Origin: Paenibacillus lignilyticus
GTDB taxonomy: Bacteria > Bacillota > Bacilli > Paenibacillales > Paenibacillaceae
DNA: 64,000 nucleotides
Assembly: GCF_017942085.1 (NCBI RefSeq)
Contig: NZ_JAGKSP010000008.1
Location: 124,001-188,000 of the forward strand
Direction: 5' to 3'
Shown piece after piece: positions 41,582 to 48,647 of the stretch. The position numbers and the translations under genes were made by a program. The first letter of the stretch is position 1. The number at the start of each line of letters is the position of its first letter. The notes below the pieces were generated by a model. That model saw only the letters and a list, made by a program, of their open reading frames with translations. It ran no database searches and was not told the DNA's origin.

Positions 41582-43911
41582 TCCTCATTGGCACGAAGCA
41601 CGCGATAGTTAAGCCACTCCGGCGGCAGAAGCCGGTTATAGTGAGGCTGCAGGTAGCGGTCGTCAATCAACAGCAAGCTTCCGCGATCGTGTTCCGAGCG
41701 GATGAGACGCCCGCCTGCCTGCAGCACCTTATTCATACCGGGATATAAGAACGCATAATCAAATCCATTGCGGTCGGTCCGGTCGAAATAAGCCTTCATA
41801 ATGTCACGCTCAAGCCCGACTTGCGGCAGCCCCACCCCGACGACAACTACGCCCGTAAGCCGATCCCCGACAAGATCGATTCCTTCCGAGAAGATGCCGC
41901 CCATAACAGCAAAACCAACCAACGTTTCCCCGGACCCTCCCTGAAAAGCAGCCAGAAAACCTTCCCGCTCTTCCTCCGTCATACCCGGCACCTGCACCAT
42001 GGTCCTCACCGAACTTGAACTTGAATTTGAACCAGCAAGCAATTGATACTGCTCACACGCATCATTCATGTAGGCATAAGACGGGAAGAAAACCAAATAG
42101 TTGCCCTGCTTCTCCTGCGTCACCTTCGCGATAAGCGCGGCAATCGAAAATTTCGTCCGTTCCCGATCCTGATACCGCGTCGATAATGGCGCAATCGTCA
42201 CTTCCAGCTGGTCCGCCGAGAAAGGGGAGGGAATGACTATGCTGTAGCTCCCTTCGCTCTCTCCGGCACCCAGCATATCCATGAAATAATTGAGCGGCGT
42301 CAGCGTAGCCGAGAAGAATACCATCGCATGGTAGCCCTTGCTCATCACCCCGAGCAGATGCGAAGGATCCAGACAGAACAGCTTGGTACGCATTTCCCCC
42401 CGCAAGCTCTCCGTATAGGTTACGAACCGCTCATCGAACAGCTCCGCGATGCGCACGAAGCTTTGACTTCGAAAATACAAGTCCAGCAGCTCCGGGTTCA
42501 CGCTGCCCCCAGCCGGCGCAAGCAGTTCCTTCTCTGCGGCCGCAGCAAACTGCTCCACCAAACCCACAAGCGGCTCCGGCAGCGACTCCGTCACCTCCTG
42601 CCGTTGTTCCCCGAGCGCTTTGCGCTGCGCGATGTAGTATTGATTGACCGCTTTTGCCGCTCCATGAACCTCGCTGTTCACGCCTTTGAATGCCCGCTGC
42701 ATCTCCAGAAAGTCCGCTTTATTAAGGTCACTCGAATACATTTCCCGCGCCCGATCCACCAGATTATGCGCCTCGTCAATCAGCAGCGCCGTTTGCCGTT
42801 TCTGCTCCTCGAACATACGCTTCAAGCTGACGCGCGGATCAAAGACATAGTTATAGTCGCAAATCATCGCATCCGCCCCATACGCCGCATCCAGCGCGAA
42901 TTCAAACGGGCAGACCGTGTGCTTACGCGCATATTCTTCTACCACTTCACGTGTAATAAGCGTTTCGTTCGACCGCAAATCCAGCAGCGCTTCATTAATC
43001 CGATCGTAATAACCGTCCGCATAGGGGCAATGCTCCTTCGAGCACCGGACTTCCTCTTGAAAACAAATCTTCTCCTTCGCCGTTATGGTGACCACCTGCA
43101 TATGCAGCCCATTCGTCTGCAGCAGGGCGAACGCCTCTTCCGCAGCCGTACGCGTAATTGTCTTCGCCGTCAAGTAAACGAAACGCTGCAGCAGACCTGC
43201 CCCGATCGCTTTCACGGAAGGAAAAATCGTAGAGATCGTTTTGCCGATGCCCGTCGGGGCTTTCGCAAACAATTTATGACCCTCGGAGATCGTCTGATAC
43301 ACAGCGCCCGCCAGCTTCCGCTGTCCTTCCCGATAGGCTGCAAAAGGAAAAGCCAGCCCATGGATACTGCGATTTCGAAGTTCCTTATGTCGCAGCTGCT
43401 GCGCCGCACACGGATAATAACTTCTTACCATCTCGTGAACGAACTGCGTGAGTTCTTCATAGGTAACCTGCTGCCGGAATCGCCGCTCTTCCTCGCTCTC
43501 TACTTGCACATAGGTCAGCTGAACCGTCAGCTCCTGAAGCCCGCGATCCTTGGCAATGCTATAGGCGTAACACTTGGCCTGCGCCCAGTGAACCGGGTAC
43601 GTATGGTCAATCTCCTCCGGCAGCCGTCCGGCAGTCGATTTAATCTCATCCACAATTAAGCCGCCGCCTTCTCCGTCGACGAGAAGCCCATCGCAACGTC
43701 CATCTATGACAAAGAGAAGATCGTCCATGACGATCTCCGCGCTCACATATACTTCTTTCTGATCTTGTTCGCCATATTGCTTCTGGATGCGTTGATGCGC
43801 CTTCGTACCCTCTGTCATCGAGCTGATTGCATGAAACCCGGATTCGATATCGCCGCTCCGATAGGCATACTCCACCAAAGCACGGACAGATAGCTGTATA
43901 TGTTCTCCCAT
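41545..43911 (-). CDS. XPD/DinG-type helicase with PD-(D/E)XK-like N-terminus
   Basis: 788 aa. Residues ~1-180 contain a Cas4/Dna2-like nuclease fold (FVIDGRCDGLLVD and LIVDEIKST with D and ExK). Then a superfamily 2 helicase: AKAPTGIGKTIST (Walker A), four cysteines for an Fe-S cluster (CFQEEVRCSKEHCP plus HTVCPFE), LLIDEAHNLVDR (DEAH), FFSATLTP, and C-terminal SEGIDLVGDRLTGVVVVG and QAGGRLIRSEHDRG. A 5'-3' DNA helicase with linked nuclease activity for repair is expected. AAGGAG precedes ATG 43911. It overlaps the convergent anti-sigma gene by 37 bp. Confidence 0.9.
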   Translation of the reverse strand: MGEHIQLSVRALVEYAYRSGDIESGFHAISSMTEGTKAHQRIQKQYGEQDQKEVYVSAEIVMDDLLFVIDGRCDGLLVDGEGGGLIVDEIKSTAGRLPEEIDHTYPVHWAQAKCYAYSIAKDRGLQELTVQLTYVQVESEEERRFRQQVTYEELTQFVHEMVRSYYPCAAQQLRHKELRNRSIHGLAFPFAAYREGQRKLAGAVYQTISEGHKLFAKAPTGIGKTISTIFPSVKAIGAGLLQRFVYLTAKTITRTAAEEAFALLQTNGLHMQVVTITAKEKICFQEEVRCSKEHCPYADGYYDRINEALLDLRSNETLITREVVEEYARKHTVCPFEFALDAAYGADAMICDYNYVFDPRVSLKRMFEEQKRQTALLIDEAHNLVDRAREMYSSDLNKADFLEMQRAFKGVNSEVHGAAKAVNQYYIAQRKALGEQRQEVTESLPEPLVGLVEQFAAAAEKELLAPAGGSVNPELLDLYFRSQSFVRIAELFDERFVTYTESLRGEMRTKLFCLDPSHLLGVMSKGYHAMVFFSATLTPLNYFMDMLGAGESEGSYSIVIPSPFSADQLEVTIAPLSTRYQDRERTKFSIAALIAKVTQEKQGNYLVFFPSYAYMNDACEQYQLLAGSNSSSSSVRTMVQVPGMTEEEREGFLAAFQGGSGETLVGFAVMGGIFSEGIDLVGDRLTGVVVVGVGLPQVGLERDIMKAYFDRTDRNGFDYAFLYPGMNKVLQAGGRLIRSEHDRGSLLLIDDRYLQPHYNRLLPPEWLNYRVLRANEDQMDPNTFVPRG

Positions 43912-43981
43912 GGCATCTCCTTCAAGCTCACCGAATCGAACGTTTGTTCCTCAATTGTACCATCTATCCCTCTATTCGCGC

Positions 43982-44010
43982 AAAAAAAAGCCGTCCCTAC
44001 AAGGGACGAC
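43982..44010 (-). terminator. Terminator of the ydjO-like gene
   Basis: Minus-strand GTCGTCCCTT / AAGGGACGGC-type stem (44010-43990) followed by eight T. It begins at the stop codon. Confidence 0.85.
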
Positions 44011-44222
44011 TAGTTTTTTGAGCTTTTTAACGAATTGTTGTTGTTCAATGCCGGCAGCATTTTCATGCTCTTGACCATAGGCGTATGATGCACATGGCAG
44101 GAAGGTGCAACATCGAAGGCGAAGTTGTCGCGCATCCAGCTTTTACAGCCTTCTGTCTCACAGCTCCAAATGGCTGTGTTCTCTTCAGGGATATCCTCCA
44201 CGATTTTCTTACGATTATACAA
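44010..44222 (-). CDS. YdjO-like cold-inducible zinc-ribbon protein
   Basis: 70 aa. AIWSCETEGCKSWMRDNFAF and PSCHVHHTPMVKSMKMLPAL match the YdjO family of Bacillales, usually found with cold-shock genes. Three Cys plus His (CxxxxC and CxVHH) could make an unusual CCCH-type zinc site. Start is TTG 44222 with GGGGAGGG seven bases upstream. It lies downstream of the csp gene with a terminator between, so it may be expressed partly by readthrough. Molecular function unknown. Confidence 0.8.
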   Translation of the reverse strand: MYNRKKIVEDIPEENTAIWSCETEGCKSWMRDNFAFDVAPSCHVHHTPMVKSMKMLPALNNNNSLKSSKN

Positions 44223-44245
44223 GGCGCATCCCTCCCCGGAATTAT

Positions 44246-44283
44246 AAAAAAACTGCCCTCAACTTTCGTTAAGGGCAGTTTGT
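44246..44283 (-). terminator. Terminator of the cold-shock gene
   Basis: Minus-strand AACTGCCCT and AGGGCAGTT stem around a 12-nt loop, followed by TTTTTTTAT. Confidence 0.85.
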
Positions 44284-44300
44284 TGTTGTTCGCTATAAAA

Positions 44301-44501
44301 CTACAGTTTTACAACGTTTTCTGCTTGTGGTCCACGGTTGCCTTGAACAACGTTGAACTCAACGCGTTGGCCTTCGTCAAGGGACTTGAAGCCTTCGCCT
44401 ACGATTGCGGAGAAGTGTACGAATACATCGTTGCCGCCTTCAACTTCGATGAAGCCGAAACCTTTCTCTGCGTTAAACCATTTAACTGTTCCTGTTTGCA
44501 T
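44301..44501 (-). CDS. cspD: Cold-shock protein (CspB/CspD type)
   Basis: 66 aa single-stranded nucleic-acid-binding OB fold and RNA chaperone. RNP1 KGFGFIEV and RNP2 VFVHFSAI are intact; TGTVKWFNAEKGF start and GPQAENV end are typical. Start at ATG 44501 with GGAGG seven bases upstream; the longer frame would add five residues without support. A 137-nt structured leader and neighbouring ydjO-like gene fit cold induction. Confidence 0.93.
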   Translation of the reverse strand: MQTGTVKWFNAEKGFGFIEVEGGNDVFVHFSAIVGEGFKSLDEGQRVEFNVVQGNRGPQAENVVKL

Positions 44502-44673
44502 TAGGAAAACCTCCAAAATTAAATTAACATGTACTTTTTATTCGTTTAGCAAATAAAAAAATCACACATTGAAAAAGGTACCATCTCGCGTTATGACAAC
44601 CCTTTTCAATATGTGAATTCAGGTTCTTTTCCGACTAAGATCATATTAGCATATCTATATGTTAAAAGCAACG
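44502..44673 (-). promoter_or_regulatory. csp promoter and structured 5' leader
   Basis: Minus-strand TTGCTT (44673-44668), exactly 17 bp, TAATAT (44650-44645). Transcription from ~44638 gives a ~137-nt 5' UTR containing a hairpin whose arms are 44601-44616 and 44562-44577 (CATATTGAAAAGG with CCTTTTTCAATGTG). Such leaders act as RNA thermo-switches in csp genes. The rest of 44674-44802 shows nothing clear. Confidence 0.75.
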
Positions 44674-44802
44674 TGATTCCATTTCTTAACTGTTTCTTTA
44701 GGTTGCCTTCACCCCGGCCATCTGCAAAGTGCAAGCTATTTCGCTTGCCCTCTGCTATTATGACCTGCGCTTGCTTCTCCCATACGTAAATTTACAAAAA
44801 AT

Positions 44803-45837
44803 TTACGAACCGATATAACGGTCGTAAAGCGACTGGGCGCGATCGAGATCTTCCGTTCCCTGCACGAGCACGCGCCCGTCCGGGAAAAGGACAAGCCGCT
44901 CTCCTTCCGGCAGAGAAGCCTTGAGCAAATACGGATTTCGCTGCAGCTCACAAGAACGCGCAAGCTTCGCAGCCACCTGTTCCAGATCAAGCGGACGCGA
45001 GCCGCTAATTTGAACGGTCTCCCTGCCGCACAGCGTTACCGCCCCGCCGCCGGCCCTCGCCTGCAAGGATGGAAATTGCCGCGAACCGCAAGTTGGGCAA
45101 TCGGTTCTTGCCGGCGGCAGCTTCAGATCCATCATCTGATGCTGCCAAATTTCCAGCGACAGCAACCCCTGCCGCTGCGCGCTTGTCGCGCCGACGATAA
45201 ACTTGAGCGCCTCCACCGCTTGAAGGGAAGCGATGATATCGACGATCGGCGAAATGACGCCGACGGTATCGCAGGTATCCCCGCCGCTGTCTCCTGCACC
45301 GAGCAGGCAGCGCAAGCAAGAGGTTTGGCCGGGGATAAACACCGCCGTCATGCCATGCGAGCTGACCGCTCCGCCATAGATGAACGGGATTCCGCGCTTG
45401 AAGCACACATCGTTGAGCAGCAGCCTGGTTTGAAAATTATCCGTGCCATCCAGCACGAGATCGGCACCGGCAAGCAGCTCCTCCGCATTCTCGGCTGTCA
45501 CATGCGAGACGATTGCCTCGACCGCTACGTCAGCGTTGATGAGTCCCAGCTTCCGCTTGGCGGCAACCGCTTTCGGCCTGACCTGCTGCACATCGTCCTC
45601 GTCATACAGCATCTGCCGCTGCAGATTGCTGCGCTCCACATAGTCGCGATCAATAATACGCAGATGGCCGACGCCGGCTCTTGCCATATGATTCGCGATA
45701 ACGGTGCCGAGCGCGCCCATGCCTACGACAGCAACGGTTGCGGCCTCAATCTTCTGCTGCCCGCTGAACCCTATCGGAGGGAACAGCATTTGCCGGGAAT
45801 AGCGCTCCCGGTTCGTAGAAGGTTCTTCAATACTCAA
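44803..45837 (-). CDS. ThiF/MoeB-type E1-like adenylyltransferase
   Basis: 344 aa. Activates the C-terminal glycine of a ThiS/MoaD-type sulfur carrier. Nucleotide motif VVGMGALGTVIANHMARAGV; DRDYVERSNLQRQ with the Arg finger; TDNFQTR; zinc cysteines CLRC and CPTC; candidate catalytic Cys in GDTCDTVGVIS. The ~75-residue C-terminal extension (LVLFPDGRVLVQGTEDLDRA) is like that of Bacillus ThiF. TTG start at 45837 with AGGGG upstream. It is third in a trio after a BNR protein and a MoaD/ThiS-like protein, with no thiG/thiO or moa gene present, so its pathway is open. Confidence 0.88.
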   Translation of the reverse strand: MSIEEPSTNRERYSRQMLFPPIGFSGQQKIEAATVAVVGMGALGTVIANHMARAGVGHLRIIDRDYVERSNLQRQMLYDEDDVQQVRPKAVAAKRKLGLINADVAVEAIVSHVTAENAEELLAGADLVLDGTDNFQTRLLLNDVCFKRGIPFIYGGAVSSHGMTAVFIPGQTSCLRCLLGAGDSGGDTCDTVGVISPIVDIIASLQAVEALKFIVGATSAQRQGLLSLEIWQHQMMDLKLPPARTDCPTCGSRQFPSLQARAGGGAVTLCGRETVQISGSRPLDLEQVAAKLARSCELQRNPYLLKASLPEGERLVLFPDGRVLVQGTEDLDRAQSLYDRYIGS

Positions 45838-45866
45838 TACCCCTCAACCCCTCTCCCTGCAAATCA

Positions 45867-45906
45867 AGCCGTCCGTCATGCTGGACTTCAGCAGAACTGG
45901 ACGGCT
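45867..45906. other. Intercistronic hairpin between MoaD-like and ThiF-like genes
   Basis: AGCCGTCC (45867-45874) and GGACGGCT (45899-45906) arms enclose an inner CTGGACTTCAGCAG stem. There is no T-run on the minus strand, so it is more likely an mRNA processing or attenuation element than a full terminator. Confidence 0.5.
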
Positions 45907-45943
45907 CTCTATCATGATCTATAACGTACCGAGACGCCTGGGA

Positions 45944-46225
45944 TTACCCGCCGGAAACGGCCTGCAGCACGCGCAGCTTATCGCCTGCCGCAAGCGGAAT
46001 ATCGAGCCGCTCCAGCCAGGCAATATTATCGGCATTATAGTAAAGCAGCACATGCTTGCGCACCTCGCCCTGCTCCGTATACAGATGCACTTTCAGCAGC
46101 GGATATTCCTCCACCAGCAGCCGCAGCGCTTCCTGAAGCGTCTCCGCCTCCAGCTCGAAAGCTGATTTGCCCTTCGTGCAGTCGCTCAGCAGAAGCGGCA
46201 CGGATACTTGAATACGCACGCGCAT
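45944..46225 (-). CDS. MoaD/ThiS-family sulfur-carrier-like protein
   Basis: 93 aa beta-grasp protein ending in the required Gly-Gly (VLQAVSGG, stop). SAFELEAETLQEALRLLVEE and NIAWLERLDIPLAAGDKLRV follow the ThiS/MoaD pattern. ATG 46225 shares its A with the TAA of the upstream BNR gene and has GAGGAG two bases upstream, showing tight coupling. The partner E1 is probably the ThiF-type protein downstream. What it donates sulfur to, or whether it is conjugated, is unknown. Confidence 0.85.
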   Translation of the reverse strand: MRVRIQVSVPLLLSDCTKGKSAFELEAETLQEALRLLVEEYPLLKVHLYTEQGEVRKHVLLYYNADNIAWLERLDIPLAAGDKLRVLQAVSGG

Positions 46226-47319
46226 TACTCCTCTATGATCCAAGGTTTGACCGTCAGAATTCGGGAGAATTGCCCGGGCAGCCTGTCCCACGTTACGCCG
46301 CGATCAAGCGAGCAGAAGATTTCGCCGGATGTCGTGCCAAAATAGAGGCCGTACGGATCGAGCGGATCGACAGCCATGGCGTCCCGAAGCACGCTGACAT
46401 GGCGCTCCTCATCAGGCATGACATCGCCCACCGGCTCCCAGCGGCTCTCACCCGGGGCCATGCCGTAGACAAGCAGCTTACCGCCCTTCATTGAACGCTG
46501 CTCGCTGCTTTCAAGCGGAACAAGGAACAGATCCCCTGTCGGCGAAACGCTGATCGGGAAACCGAACGGCGCATCATCGCCTTTCAAGGTTAAACCTTCT
46601 TCTATGGCGAACCAATTGTCGCCGCCATCCGTCGATTTGAACACGCCGCCGTGCTCCTGCATGTAGAGCGTGTTCGAATCCTTCGGATCGATGACCATCT
46701 TATGGATGCAGTAGCCGACTTCGTCCGAAGGCTGTCCCGTCGGGACGCGCGCGAGTCCATTGTTGCAAGCCTTCCACGTCTCGCCGCCGTCCTCCGAACG
46801 GAAGACGCCTACCGCTGACATGGCAACCCACATCCGATGTTTATTCGACGGATCGATAATAATCGTGTGCAAGCACATGCCTCCCGCTCCCGGGAACCAG
46901 TTCGGTCTTGTCGGATGATCGGTCAACCCTTTCAGCTCGCGCCAATTCACGCCGCGATCGTAGCTGACGAACAAACCCGCTTCCTCGGCCCCGGCATACA
47001 GCGTATCCGCCTCTGCCCCGGGAACGAGCTGCCATATTCGATTTAGAGCGAATCCGCTCTCTTGGGTGTAAGACGGGCCATTCTCAACTTGCGTCCAGCT
47101 TTCGCCGAAATCATCCGATACGCGGATCGAAGCACCGTAAGCCGCATGCGAAGTGCCTGCAAAAATCCGATTGCCGTGGCGGCTGTCTCCAAGCACGCTG
47201 TACACTTCCCAGCCCGGAAGAAAAGGTCCGCTCAGCTTCCATTCTTTCCGTTCCAGATCCGAGGTATATTGAAATACCCCTTTATTCGTCCCAATTAACA
47301 AAACAACCCGTTGTCCCAT
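46225..47319 (-). CDS. BNR-repeat beta-propeller protein
   Basis: 364 aa beta-propeller of the sialidase-like BNR/VPS10 type. Asp-box motifs SxDxGxxW recur: SDDFGESWTQ, SYDRGVNWRE, SEDGGETWKA, STDGGDNWFA, SLDRGVTWDR, roughly every 50-60 residues, interleaved with IIDPSNKHRMWVAMS and VIDPKDSNTLYMQEH. No signal peptide, so it is cytoplasmic, unlike true sialidases, and lacks an obvious catalytic Arg triad. AAGGAGG precedes ATG 47319. It is fused operonically to a MoaD-like gene (shared base), hinting that the propeller is partner or target of the carrier protein (inference). Confidence 0.85.
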   Translation of the reverse strand: MGQRVVLLIGTNKGVFQYTSDLERKEWKLSGPFLPGWEVYSVLGDSRHGNRIFAGTSHAAYGASIRVSDDFGESWTQVENGPSYTQESGFALNRIWQLVPGAEADTLYAGAEEAGLFVSYDRGVNWRELKGLTDHPTRPNWFPGAGGMCLHTIIIDPSNKHRMWVAMSAVGVFRSEDGGETWKACNNGLARVPTGQPSDEVGYCIHKMVIDPKDSNTLYMQEHGGVFKSTDGGDNWFAIEEGLTLKGDDAPFGFPISVSPTGDLFLVPLESSEQRSMKGGKLLVYGMAPGESRWEPVGDVMPDEERHVSVLRDAMAVDPLDPYGLYFGTTSGEIFCSLDRGVTWDRLPGQFSRILTVKPWIIEE

Positions 47320-47417
47320 TGTAGCGAATTCCTCCTTGGCATTTTGGCTGAATCCTTCCCCTTAATCTTCGATGAAGAAAGAAGAAAATCCTGCCAGCAA
47401 CCGAACGAGTGATCGCA

Positions 47418-48443
47418 TTATTTTATCCCGAGCTCCTGCAGCTCTTGGTCGATGCGCTGCTTCAGCGCCTTCTTCTCGGCGTCCTCCAAGAAGGCTGCAT
47501 TCACGCCATTACGAATGATGGAGGCCAGCTCCGCATCCGTAAAATCAAACTTCTCCGAAACGATGCGATATTCGCGCGTAATGTCCGTACCCGAGACGCT
47601 TGGATTATCCGTATTCAGCGTGACGATTAATCCGCGTTCGAAATAATCGCGGATCGGATATACATCCCAGTCCGCTACGGCCTTCGTCTGGATGTTGCTG
47701 ACCGGGCACATTTCAAGCGGAATGCGCTGCTCGAGCATCATCTGGAGTATGGCCGGGTTCTCTCTCAAGCGGACACCGTGACCAATACGCGACGCGCCCA
47801 GATTCTTGACGGCTTCATATACATTCTCCGCCCCTGCCGCTTCGCCCGCATGGATCGTAACGGGCAATGAGCGCTTATGGGCAAGCGCAAACACTTCGCG
47901 GAACAGCTCCGGCGGGTATGACGCCTCATCCCCCGCCAAATCCACGGCGACCAGACCGCGTCCGGCATATGGAGCCGCTGCTTCGATAACCTCAAGATTT
48001 TCCTCACGGCCATGGTGGCGCATGCAGATCGCGATCGCCCTGCCTTTAATATCAAACTGCCGCTCCGCCCGCTTCAACCCCTCAATGACATGATGGATCG
48101 CTTCCTCCGGCCGAAGTCCGCGGAGTCTGTGCAGCTGCGGCGCGAATCTAACCTCGATATAGCGGCAATTGTGGGAGGCTGCTTGCGCCAGCGTCTCATA
48201 TGCTACCCGTTCCAGAGCAGCACCGGTTTGCATGAACCGGGTCGTAAAATCAAACTTGCTTAAATACTCCGGCAAGCTGCGGCACTCATCGTCAACCTGC
48301 ATGTAAGGAATCAGCCCAGCCGCATCGCCTGCGGGCAGCTCCATGCCTTCCGCTGCGGCGATATCAAGGACGGTGGCCGGCAGGAGACTTCCGTCCAGAT
48401 GAACATGAAGATCTACCTTGGGCAACGAATGCCATCTATTCAT
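47418..48443 (-). CDS. add: Adenosine deaminase
   Basis: Hydrolytic deamination of adenosine to inosine in purine salvage. Zinc site HVHLDG (two His), HAGEAAG (His), SRIGHGVRL (catalytic His), TLNTDNPSVS (Asp pair), with Glu in HAGE as proton donor. All are present. The frame opens at ATG 48476; ATG 48455 and 48443 follow. I choose 48443 (GAAGGG 12 bases upstream, 8 residues before LPKVDLHVHL), giving 341 aa; 48455 is nearly as likely. A promoter is visible upstream. Confidence 0.9.
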   Translation of the reverse strand: MNRWHSLPKVDLHVHLDGSLLPATVLDIAAAEGMELPAGDAAGLIPYMQVDDECRSLPEYLSKFDFTTRFMQTGAALERVAYETLAQAASHNCRYIEVRFAPQLHRLRGLRPEEAIHHVIEGLKRAERQFDIKGRAIAICMRHHGREENLEVIEAAAPYAGRGLVAVDLAGDEASYPPELFREVFALAHKRSLPVTIHAGEAAGAENVYEAVKNLGASRIGHGVRLRENPAILQMMLEQRIPLEMCPVSNIQTKAVADWDVYPIRDYFERGLIVTLNTDNPSVSGTDITREYRIVSEKFDFTDAELASIIRNGVNAAFLEDAEKKALKQRIDQELQELGIK

Positions 48444-48551
48444 ACGCTTGTTCATCCCTTCTCTATATAGTCTCATGAAAAAACGTAACGATCTGCCTTG
48501 TTGTTTCTGCTAGTGTGACCCTGTGGCAGAGATTTGATAAGAAGACAGCAT

Positions 48552-48581
48552 ATTATACCGAAGAGTGGAGGAATTTGTCGA
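48552..48581 (-). promoter_or_regulatory. Possible SigA promoter of the adenosine deaminase gene
   Basis: Minus-strand TCGACA (48581-48576), 18 bp, TATAAT (48557-48552). The -35 has one mismatch. Confidence 0.5.
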
Positions 48582-48647
48582 TTCATGACGAATTGATAAC
48601 GACTGGTTATTATTTCCCTTTTATATGCCCGAGAGGAGTTCTGCATC

